From Dryococelus australis (taxonomy: Eukaryota; Arthropoda; Insecta; Phasmatodea; Phasmatidae), in assembly GCA_029891345.1 (NCBI GenBank), contig CM056994.1, positions 58,063,251-58,127,250 of the forward strand: a stretch of DNA of 64,000 bases, read 5' to 3'. Of this stretch, positions 35,901 to 48,600 are shown in pieces. The notes under the pieces were generated by a model. It made no database searches and was not told the DNA's origin. It was given only the letters and a program-made list of their open reading frames with translations. Position 1 is the first letter of the stretch. Each line of letters starts with the position of its first letter. Made by a program: the position numbers and the translations under genes.

Positions 35901-38900
35901 GTTTTCAGGTGAACTGATTGTTGAGTTACAGTTCTTCCCTTGTAGGCTCCTTGTATTTGGTCATGTATGAGAAGGGGAGCTGGGCGAACATCGAAAGGGG
36001 GTAAGAGATGCGCGCGCAGCACTGTTAATGCTATCAGCTGTTTCACAGACATCGAGTGATGCGTCCTTATTGCTGTAATCGAAAACTGAAGACCGGATGT
36101 TTGCGGGACGGCGCGTATGCTACCGGGCCGTTCCGATGTCGCTCAGCTACGGACCGGTCCGCGACGGGCTACACACTGGCGAGTATGAGGGAACTTGGAT
36201 GCCCAGACGTCTGCCGGGGACTGTGGTGTCCTTGTCCTGAATGTGCCAGCTGCGAGACGTGCGTTGTGCTGCAAGGGGAGCAGTGCTTGTCCATGGCTGT
36301 GCACCCTAAGCCCGAGTCAGGGAAATGCCACTCACTGGAAATCAGTCAATAAAAAAACTACCGACTGGCAAATCAGCAAAATTAACTGGAGCTATTTACT
36401 TACAGTAGTGGAATGTTTGATATACATGGGGAGAATCACAAATTGTTAGCGAAATTCTGCTATCGCAGTAATAAATTATCTGACACGGATTATACAAGTG
36501 GAGTCACTTTCACAGCGTTTCACTTATTTGACATGTTCCCTGTTTCAGGTAAGTATAGGCTCTACACAGCTCTGAGTGGCTAGTCTGCCCAATCGGCCAT
36601 TTGCTACCCACAGTGCGTCAGGGGGAACCGTCCCTCGAGTGGCGTGTAAAAGACTAGTACATGATATCGGTGACTTTGGAGGCCGGTAGCTTCACCGCTT
36701 GTATAATAAGTATTATTCGCAGTTAATTGAGAATTTTTGAGCGCTGCGCCTAGCAACTTCTCTCTGCCCACTTTCTACCTTCTTCCGCCACTTATTAAAT
36801 ATATGCAACTGGCTAAACGGCTTGTGTATGCCATGTGATAATCCAACAAAATTGAGAAACTGCAAGAACCACAAGTATATTATTTGGGAAGGAAATTCTT
36901 ATCCAACGAAACACTATTATGAAACACATACATACCGAATCAATACCGGGCACTGCTATATTCTTTGGAGGATTCTTGCAGTAAGGTTATCACGTCTAAC
37001 GAAACACAAGCGCTTGTTTCATTAGAGATGTGTTAGCCCCATTGCAAGAATCCTTCAAAGAACACGGAAAATTCTTACTTTAAAACAAAATAAACGAAAG
37101 GTTTATGGATTTAAAAATTTCACTTAATAAAAGGCTGGAACATGGATCTAATTTTCGTGATTCGCTTCCAACATTATAGTAGGATTCTCTCTTTATCTTT
37201 AGCTCCCCCAACCCTCCCCCCCCCCACAAATAATTAGATCTCACAAGTGTCCACTTTACGCGCATTTAAATAAAGGCTGTTCACGATCAAGTGAGCACTT
37301 TTGAGGCCCTAATTATTGTTTTCCCTTTCAGCCATTTTCTATCGTATATCCACCAATTTAGATCAATATTGCCATTTAAGTAATAAACAGAGTGTGTATA
37401 TGCCACCGCACTCTGAATTTAACATCTAAGGCTGCCATACAATATATTTATATGACTATCATTCCAAATGAGAAGGCCTTCAAAAGTGCTCACTTAACCG
37501 TGAATAGTTTATAGTGTGTTTTACGACTACTTAAACACCTCACGAAAGACTCGCCAGTAAAAACAGTCGTTTCTTCGAGAATATAAGTTTGAATACACTA
37601 ACGCACATTTATTACACTTAAGATGCTCTCGTACGCCGCGGAAGCTATTTTCTGGCTTGCGTAACCCACAGAGACTTCCGCTGTTCCCGTATTCAAGGTT
37701 CGTGACTCGCATGGTGAGTGCTAAGCTGTGTAAAAAATGCATCGTACAAACACAAATCTTTAAAGAACCTGCAGTACTGTGTAAAATATCTCTTTAGGAA
37801 ACGTCTTCACGATAAATCACTGTCTCCACTAATTGATGTTATTAAGGTTGTCACCGACCAAATTGAGAGGTGATTCTTATATACGCAAAATGATTCGGAA
37901 AACGTAAAATGACATATGGCCTAAAGCGATTGTTAAAATAGTTAAGAGATGTAAAAGGACGAGGTTTGAACAGGAATTTATTAAAACATATAAAAATACT
38001 TGAGATCAGGCAGCAAACTCGAGTGTGATTTTGTTAAACGAAGATGCTAAACGAGTGCTTATTAGATCCGTGACATTACACCTGCCGCTAGTAACATAGA
38101 AGGTGTCCTATTGTTATTGCTCACAATATTGTGGCCGTTGGCTTGAATTGATTTTGTTGCCTTGATACAATGCTCTCAGGCCAAAGGTTCTCGTCAAAAC
38201 ACACAATTAATGGATTGGTGTGTTACAACGCCTGGATGATATGCAACCTGTCCGTAAGCTGACCGGTCTTGGAACTGCACATGGGTTGATGTGTATGAAG
38301 ATAGGTAATTTTGGCCACACTACACGCGCAGCATTGCTATTGGTAGAATACTTTCAAGGAACTTGTGTTATACAATACTGGCAGTGTGACAGTGCGCTCT
38401 GATGGTAATATGTAGGTGCAGCAGTAATGGAACCGTACTCCTTACAAGAGCTCGCTGATATGTACTTAGCATGGTGCTGCTGATTGCAATGGTAGAACAT
38501 CAGCACGGTTGTATGTACTGGCACACAATGTTTCAACAACTTCACCAGCAACTTCGGGACACCGGTTCACTGCGAGTAAAACAAAGCATATGTACCTAAA
38601 GTAGACGTTCACGGAGCCATAAGTCATGCGCCTTCTACAAATGCACATGCAATCTCAAATATTGTTATTGAAAGTCATGTGTCAGTGAGGCGCATTTCCT
38701 GTGAGCAGCTGCTACCATAGCACCTGCAATGTGAACAACATTTACTCCGGGTTGATTGCCCAAGAAGACTTCGGTTTTGCATGTGGTTTCTGCAACAGTG
38801 TGCTGTAATACCTCATTTTACACGTTTAGTGCTGTTCACGGGCGGGACAACATTTACGCGAGTTGGGATGTCTTACAACAATTGAGCACACATCTGGGCT

Positions 38901-41900
38901 GAAGAAAATCCGCCTGCCACATCTGTTCTTGCACATCAGGCGAGATTCTCTGTCAGTATGTGGAGTGGTATCATCGACGATCACCTAATAGGACCAGCTT
39001 TACTTCCTAGTAGTTTCAGTGGCTCACTGCAGTGTGGATTTTTATCTGAGATACTACCTGTATTGTTGTAAGATGTACTACTTCGTGTTAGACACAGCAT
39101 GTGTATCCATTGCTGTAGTGCTCAAGCTCACAGCGTAGCTGAAAGGGCAATGCAACATTTGGAAACAGGCGGATTGGATTTTGCTGCCCCATCGAATGGC
39201 CTGCACGATCACCTGACATAAGATTGTGCCATTTAAAACGTGTGATGTTGGCTACTCCTGTGGAATGACAAGAAGGCCTTTTTCTGCGGGATATGAATAC
39301 CTGCGACGTCATAAGAAATATGCCAGGAATGTTTGACAGACTCCGGAAACCCTTGCTGCGGCATTGTCAGTTTTGTATTGACGTACAAGGTTGTCACTGT
39401 CAAATTGGCCGTAAAGTTTCTGCTAAATAAATAACTTTTGGATAACCATTGTACGAATACCAATTTCAGTCATTCTCTGTGATGTGCGGGGCATGTGTTA
39501 GTTGCTGTCATTTGGCAGTTGTTATTTGTTACATAAACGACTGCATCGGCGTACAGAGTCGAAGAAGTGACCCAATTACTGTGCACAGGATTATTGACAT
39601 TTTACTGCACCTGCATGGCTGCCAAATATGTCAGCTTACGGATTACAGGTTTTATAACTGCCAGGCGTTATACTGCACCCTTTCTAAGATTGTGTATTTG
39701 GGCGAGAACCGTTGTCCTGAGAGAGTTGCACAAACGCAACCTTTTTGTTATTTAAAGATGATTATTAATAATTAGTTTGAAAAATCAATTGCAGTCATGA
39801 ATTACACAATTTTGAACAATAAGAAGAGGACGCCCCCTGCGTTCATAATGACAGGCGGGCTATATTACGAATAGAATAAGCACTGTTTTTAGTAACTTCG
39901 TTCAAGAAAACACACTGGAATATGCTGTCTGAGCTCAGGTAGTTTAGTAAATGTATTAATAAGTTCTAGTTTACACCCCGTGCTTTCAGGGCACACACCT
40001 ACTTCAAAAATCGGTTTAGGCCGTATGTAGTATCGCGTTTTCCGTCTCATTTTGCAAAATGAATAAGCTCCTAACATTTGTCGCTTTTAGCTGGAGGCAA
40101 CTTGTAAGACTTGTACGGTACTTCTTTCCTGATGCAGACTCCCCAAACTGAGCGCGGAAGCTCTACATGATTCCCGGATAATCAAAGCTGCCTTATGTCT
40201 GGTCCACGCTAGTGGATTTCAGTTCCTTTCAAGACCTTGGAAGACGTGGATTGTCCTTGGTGTACATCTCTTACGAGGCCGGGACCAGAGGGTATGGTGT
40301 GGCCCAACTGTTCTTTAAACGAAAATATATAACAACTAATTTCACTGCAACAAATGTGTTCAATTTTACTCTTTCGCATTCCGCAGAGCATGAGGAATGT
40401 TATGTAAGCATAAATGACGCCTTGGCTTAAAATTATCTTACGATACCTGTACGGAGAAAAAATCATTTTACTTATGATCCACTGTTGCCATCTATGATTT
40501 TATCGTGTTCCCCAGACAATGTGACCTCAAAAATTATAATAGTTAATATGATTATCATCGGAACTAATGGGGGTTGTAATATTTTTTTTTTTTTTGTAGT
40601 GGCATGTTTCACTGGTTGAAATACGTTATACACGAGAACCATCAAACTTCAATGTCATATTTTATGCTTAGTCCAGTCCATGTTAAATGTTGCTGTAAAT
40701 AACAAGGCAAGGTACGTACTTAACAAAGTAGTATTATGAAGTGTAACTCAAATTTGATAGTGAATTGTGGTCAAGTTTCATTAAAAACTGCAAAGCTAAT
40801 TGGGTAACTGACTCATTAAATTCGACCTTTGAATCTAAATCCTGCCCAACTACCTACAACTTATGAATGCCAGATTATTAGTTGCTTTTAACAATAGGCA
40901 CAAAAAATATTTTCTGTGTTCAGGGTCTCGATGGAAAGCCTTATTTCCACCAGGCTTTACATGGCGCCTTAAAGTCTTATTAATAAAAACTGCTATAGTC
41001 TGTTCACAATTAATTCAGCACTTTTCAAACCGATCTTTAAAAAATACAACTGCCATTAGCGGCATATATTTTAACGGGCACTTTGACTGACATGAGCCCA
41101 GTAGAGTTGGCAACGCAGAAGGGCAAGTAGTTCCGTGTATTAACGTCGAATTAGAACTGTTAGGTTAACATATTTTGTAAACACATAAATTATATTTTTT
41201 GTGTGTTTTTTTTTTTTTTTTTTTTTTTTTTTCATAATCCATTAATGTGTAAGAATGAAAAGAATAGTAGAATATTCACTTTTATAATAATTTCACAGTT
41301 TCGCTTGACTGACGCGTGAATAAAGTGATCAAACCCACTGTAAAATTATAATTTTCCATATGGAGGAAGAATACGCAATGTACTTACAAGTAGATCTTAA
41401 GCATGACTTATAACATTGCTACTTTGCAGTGAACAGTCTATTTCTCCATTCTTTAGAGAGAAGTTCCCTCCCTACATTACATTTTTGCTTTACTGCAATT
41501 TTGATTTTTTCGCGAATTTTAACACTACGCTTCTAACATCTAACGCTTAAATTACGTCTTAGGTAGAAAAAAATCAGGAACTTGCATGCATTGCAATGAA
41601 ACCCGTTCTACCCTAAGATACACTCGTTAGTTCTCCCACTATTTCATTTCTTAAATATTTCTTAGCGCCATCAATATTTTACAAAAATGTTCCACCAAAT
41701 TCTAAGAATAAGTTTTAATTGTGAACGATTCACTTATGGCACATAAGTAGGTAAGTTCTTGGGGTTCACAAATACAACATAAAATCACATAAAGTGTAAG
41801 AGTAGCAACAAAATAATCACATATCTTTTCTTAGTCCTAGTGTGAGTTAAATTCAATAGTAAGAATCCTGCAATACAGCCATATTTGTTTGGCTAACAAT

Positions 41901-44900
41901 TGAAAAATATATATACATATATATATATTTAAATTATATATCGAAAATGTTACTCAGATTTTCGTGTTTATTTTTATGTACAACACTTTTATTTGTATGG
42001 ATAAGCCCACCCTCGTGACTTTCTGTAGTGAATAAAGTAAATATAGGTCGACTCACTACTGTACAGGCCATCTGAATGACAACATACGTAAAAAAAGGCA
42101 TAGTTGTTTGTGGTTGATAGTTTTGTGATTTTTAACGTAATTGTTTCTATTTACAAAATATTATTTCAGTTTACGAAATGCTGTACGTATACAGCAATAA
42201 GCTAGACAAAGCTTAATGCTTCCTATCGAAAAAAATCTCTCTTTCAAGACATTTTTTCTAAACTAAGCAAATTTTTAATGCGTGTTAGTTCACTCTTCGT
42301 CAGTAATAAATTTTTTTAAATATTTTTACTATTATATAGGGGTTATTTGTGTATGTGGTTGATTTAAAAATCCATGCAACTTGTTCTAATATTGATCTTG
42401 TAAAATTGACAAAAAGGAAAGTTATAAGCGTGTAGGTTAAAAATTATTTCTGACTATTGTAAACATCTCAATATTTACTCTGTACGAGTGTATACGGCCT
42501 AAACGCAATGCAATGCTTAGTGAAAGGAGCGGAACACTTAATGTTCACAACATGCAGCGCATAAGTGCTCCACGTTTTGTCTATGCCGTAGAAGTATACA
42601 GTATTGCTGGGGCCGCGGTGGCTGAGCGGTTAGCCTGCTCGCCTCCCACTGAGGCGATCCGGGTTCAATCCTGGGCAGGGTCACTCCCGGATTTTCGCAA
42701 GTGGGAATCGTACCCGCTGATCTGCGGGTTTTATTGGGGATATCCCGTTTCCCCGTCCTTTCATTCCGACGCTGCTCCATACTCACCTCACTCACCGTCA
42801 TCGGCTCTCAAGACCTCGCTGTTAAGAGCCATCCGAATCTATTCAACTGTACAGAATTGCTCACTCTTGGAAAAACTACACAACATGTCACAGAAGCCTC
42901 GTTACATACTTGTAGTATTAATACATGCCCCTTTTAGAGTTCTGTATAAGATTATATGTAATTCGTACGGAAATCCACCTGAATAGTAAAACCATATAGT
43001 CCAGAAATGTAACTTGTGGATGTTCAGAGCATAAAAATTAAACCAGTCTGTGTCACGTATAGATAACGCAGCACTTTCATTTTCGGTCTAAATACGCGGA
43101 CAGAAAATGCCGCCTTCCAATAATACGGCTCGGCTTCATTCAAATATCGATTTGTTTCATTTCCTGCTGATTAAAATAATTGTCGGGAAAACTTGAAGCA
43201 AAAATAAATATAAAAAAAAGAAATAACAATACTATAGAAGTTTATCTGTTTGCCTTACTCCTCAGTGCAGATATGAAATCCGAACTATCGACGCAACATT
43301 TTGTCACAAATAGCAAAATACGAACTTTATAAAGTATCAACAATTTTCCTGCCTTTTTACAGTTATTAAACAACGCGTAGTAGAATTTAGTGACATAAAT
43401 TTTAAACGACTCGTAAAAAGTAGATTTTCTGCAGACGAAAATTTTTAATAATCACTCGAAATAAAATTATTATAATAAAATTAATAATTCCTGTCTGTGG
43501 GGTGACGTCGAGACGTTAGGTGCCTCGTGTACATCGACAACATTTTGTCACGAAATAATTGGTAATTCTCTCAAATTTCAAGTTCCATTTTATGCATTGC
43601 CTGTTTTCGTGCCATGATTGGGTTTACCAAGGTCAATGTGCCAAATAAATATGTCTCTAGTCAAGCGAAATATCATTCATTAAAATAACTCAAAGATTAT
43701 TTACTAGCGGTACAATTAGTAAAGGCTGTTCACGATAAAGTCAGCACTTTCGAAATCAAACCTTAGAAAAAAAGTCACTGCTCCTATACCTGTGTATATT
43801 TTGACGGGCGCCTTGAGTGACATGCACCCAGTTAAGTTGGTAAAAATGATGGATGGGAAAGTAGTTCCGTGTCTTAAAGTCGAATAAAAAGTCTTAGGTA
43901 ACCATCTCTTTTAACTTAAATTATTTCTTTCACTTTCCGGTTTTCTTTTTTACGCACCGGAGTGTAAAAATGAGCAGATTTGCAAAATATTTATTTTTCA
44001 TATAATTTCACAGTTTCACTTGACGGACGCGTGCATAAAGTGATAACGCACATGATAATGCTATTCTTACATAAGGCAGAATAATACACGACGTGCATAC
44101 AAGTAAATCATAAGCAGGGCTTTCGAAAGTGCTCATTTTATCGTGAATAGCCTATATGAAAAAATCAATAAACGTCTTCTTCACTCAAAAGTGCTCTAAG
44201 TTAAGCAGAGTCTTTGAAGCGGTGCATAGGAGTGAGTGCGTGAAGAGATTTGGGCGGTCTTTAACAGCGAGGTCTTGAGAGCCAATGAGGGTGAAGCGAG
44301 GTGGATATGGAGTGGCGCGGGTGTGAAGGGGCGGGGAAGCAGGATATCCCCGAGAAAACACGCCGACCAGCGGCATCGTCCGGCACGACCCCCACATGCG
44401 AAAATCCGGGAGCGACCCCGCCGGGAATCTAACCTGGTTGGCCCAGGTGGGAGGCGAGTAGTCTATCCACTAAACACTGCGGCCCCTGGTGCATAGGAGT
44501 ATGCTTTAAAACCTGCATAGCTTTTCTCTTGAAAACGTGCGTGAAATTGCGTGTATGTGGATGATTGAAATTGTTCGAAATATTTCATGTTTTTCGTCTC
44601 AGCTGTTTGAAAATAAAAACTAAAATTGACAAGTACAAGCTTGAAAAAGATGTGCAAATTATGCGAGAAATTGCGTCACAAAGAGCACGAACATACAAAA
44701 ACGAATGAAAGTTTATTTTAGGCATACGCAACTGCAGAGCTCTCCTACTCCCATTGCAAGAATAAATCAAAAATACACGCCACTACGGATCAAAAAATAA
44801 TAATTTCAGTGTTAACGAGGGGCCACCTACTAGATGGAGACTTGGTAACTTAGGCTAAGTTAGTCTTATGCCATACTGAAACAAGTTTCCATGTCACGAT

Positions 44901-45629
44901 CTCTTACATCAGGTTTCATAGAAAACTGCATTTTATCGTCATTCTGAATGCATTGTTACACGATAACGCTTACTGAGCCTAATTAAAAACAAGTACATAT
45001 GGCAGTATTACAGGATCTTACAAGAAAGTTTTAAGTGAAAAGAGTTATTGTAACAGAGAAATCAAATTACCTAGTCTTCATTCCCAACTACAACAAAGTA
45101 ATCCGTATTCTTTTCAGTACCTTGACTATCTTCTTTGTATGTTTTAATTGGCCCGTATTGCACGTTAGATCTGGGAGGCACTGATGAGGGTCCTTCTCAT
45201 TTTTCACTTCCTCACTTCCGTCAAAACCATCTGTGAAATACAAAAACAAAAATCAACCCACCGTTAAAGTAGGTATTTACGACGATTTGTTCTTATTAAT
45301 GTGTTAGAAAACATATGCATGTGTGTAAGCTCATGAAAATTTCATTAATTTCTATTCTGTCCGGTTACTAAGCAAACAATAAAAAAAAATGATGGCTTAT
45401 TCAAGAAAGAAAAAGTCCTAGTAAGTACCGAATTTACTTTATCAGGTACATGGATTGGTTAGTTGAAAATACGAAATTAGCATAGGAAAAACTTTATTGG
45501 GCAACAAAATAATCATTTCACAATATGCATATATTTATTCATTAATTGTTTTAAAATTTATGTATATCGTTATTGTGCTGTAGAAATGATACTACCGCTT
45601 GTACTCCCTATTCTCATTACTCCGCATTA

Positions 45630-45672
<43 letters not shown>

Positions 45673-48600
45673 GTACTTACATGCTACAGTTACATACAAT
45701 AAAAACTTACCAAAGTGTTTGGATTTGAAGATATCTTAAATAAGTGGTCCTATAAAGCATTTGACACAAATTCCTTTTAATTGGTGTGTTGAAAGTGAGA
45801 GAAAGGTAAGCATGAAAATATACCAAATACACTCAACGCCATAAAAATTTTCGCGCTTGTAAAAATCAGTCCGTAAAAATGAAAGTTGGGAAACAGACAA
45901 TATATGATTGATGTAGAAATTATTAAAATTTCCTGCGTTAGTGCAAGCACATGAGGGCTCTGACGTCGCTCTTTGTGACACATAATTTAGCCTTCATCAG
46001 ACTGCACCATGTGCTATGACATGTAATATACTTGCCAGGCGAGATAAAATAGTGCTGTGTACGTCGAGAAGGCATATTAGGTAGCCATACGAACAAATGA
46101 CGGAGTTTGAGAGAGGCCTGATGTAAGGACTGCGAGAGACAAGGTGTCGTATTTAAGGCTATTGCATTAATTAGTCAGACTGTGTTGGGAGCAACGGACA
46201 TGTGGAAGCATCCGTACACGGCTGGCCGATTCTGGATGATCCTGACAGACTACCAGCACAGAGGACCATTTTGTTGTTAGACAGGCAGGAACAGAACAAA
46301 TGGCTTAATTAATTTACTACCATCCAGCGTCATTGTGTTGTTTTACAAGATCAGAGAAACTTTTACTGTTTTACAAGAAACTTTTCCAGACATTACAAGC
46401 ACGTCTGCGATCCCGACTACCTTCCGTTTTCTGAAGTTAAAACAACAGCATCATCATCTTCGTTTGTAGAGGTGTCAGCAGAGATAAACATTGGATTCTA
46501 CAGACTGTGGAAGTATTGCCTGTATAATCTATTTCATATAAGTGGGGTAAAATCTGGCAGACAATGTGACCAACCTATACATAGAGAAAACAGTAAATGC
46601 TCTCGTTTGTAAAGTATTGTATCAGCTGATGAACTACTATGGGATGCATATTGTTAAGTTGGCGATTTTGATAATGACTTTGGAAGAAAGTAGTACTCAG
46701 AACTAAATGCTGTAATTTAAAATTCTAATTGTACTTACGACATTTATTGCTTAAATTATGTTTCTAAGCAATATTAGATTTTTTTAGCTTTTACGGAATG
46801 GTCTTTAAAAGCATGTTTAGCAATAATGACAGAGCTAGTCGACACGTACGAACAGTAAACGTTTCCAGCCAATGGCCAGCCATGTTTATATTTCCAGTTT
46901 CCAGTCCGGTGAACGCCTTTGTGCATTTTTTTTTTCTCATCGTGTTTGTATGAGTATCTTGTTGGTGTTGTCGGAATATTTTATGGGTAGTTAATAATTT
47001 ATATACATATATATCGCTGTTTGTATTCGTATATATATATACATACATATATATGTATCACGTTTTGGTTTTTAATTGAAGTTGACATTTTCGAAGTTAC
47101 ATTAATATTTAAATGTTATTTCCATACAAGCAAAATTTTCCACTGTCCCATCAAAACAATATGCAACTCTAAATGCCACACACTCGTAAGAACATCAAAA
47201 CAATGCAGTCTCGCGAAAGACATTAAACTAAAGCTCCCAACCTGTCACCATTTCCTTTTTTCCCTCGAAATAAAATAAACAGAACCTCAACAAAGTTAAC
47301 TTGGCAATTATAAAAATAAAACAGGTTGTAGCTATAATGTCCTACATTAATTACTGGACGGAAGTTAGCTAACGTCAGTCTTTCAGTGCCTGCCATGACA
47401 GGAAACACGAGGAAAGAGGAAAATGCAAGAGTGCATTGGAGTCAAACATTTGTTTACAAACGTTGTTTTCTTCGATGACAAAAGATCTGTGACGGAAGGA
47501 TAAATTGTGGCCGTGATACTTTTTTTATAAATGTCAAAATTGACCTCACATGAAATGGACTAAACCGACTAATCACACTTTTCTTTGGGAGATGATGACC
47601 TAGATGCCGGAGTTTGGAGGACTGCAAGTGAACACTACAATCCCAATCTCACTTTACAGGGACACTCATTGCCTGCTACAGACACATTGGTATGGAGAGA
47701 CATCACATACGATCGTTGTAACAACACGCCCATCTCACATATTTCTGAAGGCGAATTTACAATCGACATTCTTTACTGCATTCTCTATTTTATATTGTAG
47801 TATCGCCCAAGGCAAGTTGCGGGCAGAAACTCGATATAAATTGTCTCACTTCGGGAAAATTACTTTTGGTAATTTTCTATACGCGAGTGTACGAGACTTA
47901 ATGCTTCTTAGAATCACAGTACACCATATAATTTACATTTCTCGTAACACTACAGTAGCTATTTTTACTTAGCGCGGACTTTTATTTCGTGATAATATGG
48001 GAATTACTTGTCGACTGCACACAGTTATGGCTTCCGTATCTCAAGCGCATGAGGAAAGCAAAGAATAGCTGCTTATCTCAAATTTCTAAGCCAGTGTGAG
48101 TTAACTTTTGCTTTGCACGCATGTTGCCTTTCGTTTCTTTCTTTTTTTCACGTTTCCTGAAATATCATGTGTTTTTAGGCTTACTAATTGGGTTAGCCAA
48201 TTTCTCGAGCTTCCTGGGCTTAACATTTGAAATAATTGGTGTACGGTTCGACAAAGCGTTTCATACACACATACATTTTTCTTTACACTGATTCGATTTT
48301 AATAGTTACTAAGAAATTCATTCAGGCATTATTTTTGGGTGTTGAGTTACACCATCTTTCGCCAATGGTAGTGATGAGAACGTTATTGAACGCACAGCCG
48401 TATGCTGAAACGCCCTGCGACCTCATGTGCTATCTTACCTCGCTGAGTGCACAAGCGCGAGTTTTCAGCAAGATAATGCTCACCCATATAAGTTCATATT
48501 TACGAAGAAGCTTCAACATTTCAGTGGCCTGCTCAGTTACTTGATTTGTCACCAACTGAACAATTGTGAAAGTAGGTGTGACAACAGCGACCTCCATATC

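Noticed and set aside
42609-42680. Genuine tRNA gene
   Set aside because: The A and B boxes belong to the SINE head. The cloverleaf is imperfect and the same sequence recurs in other SINE copies with target duplications.
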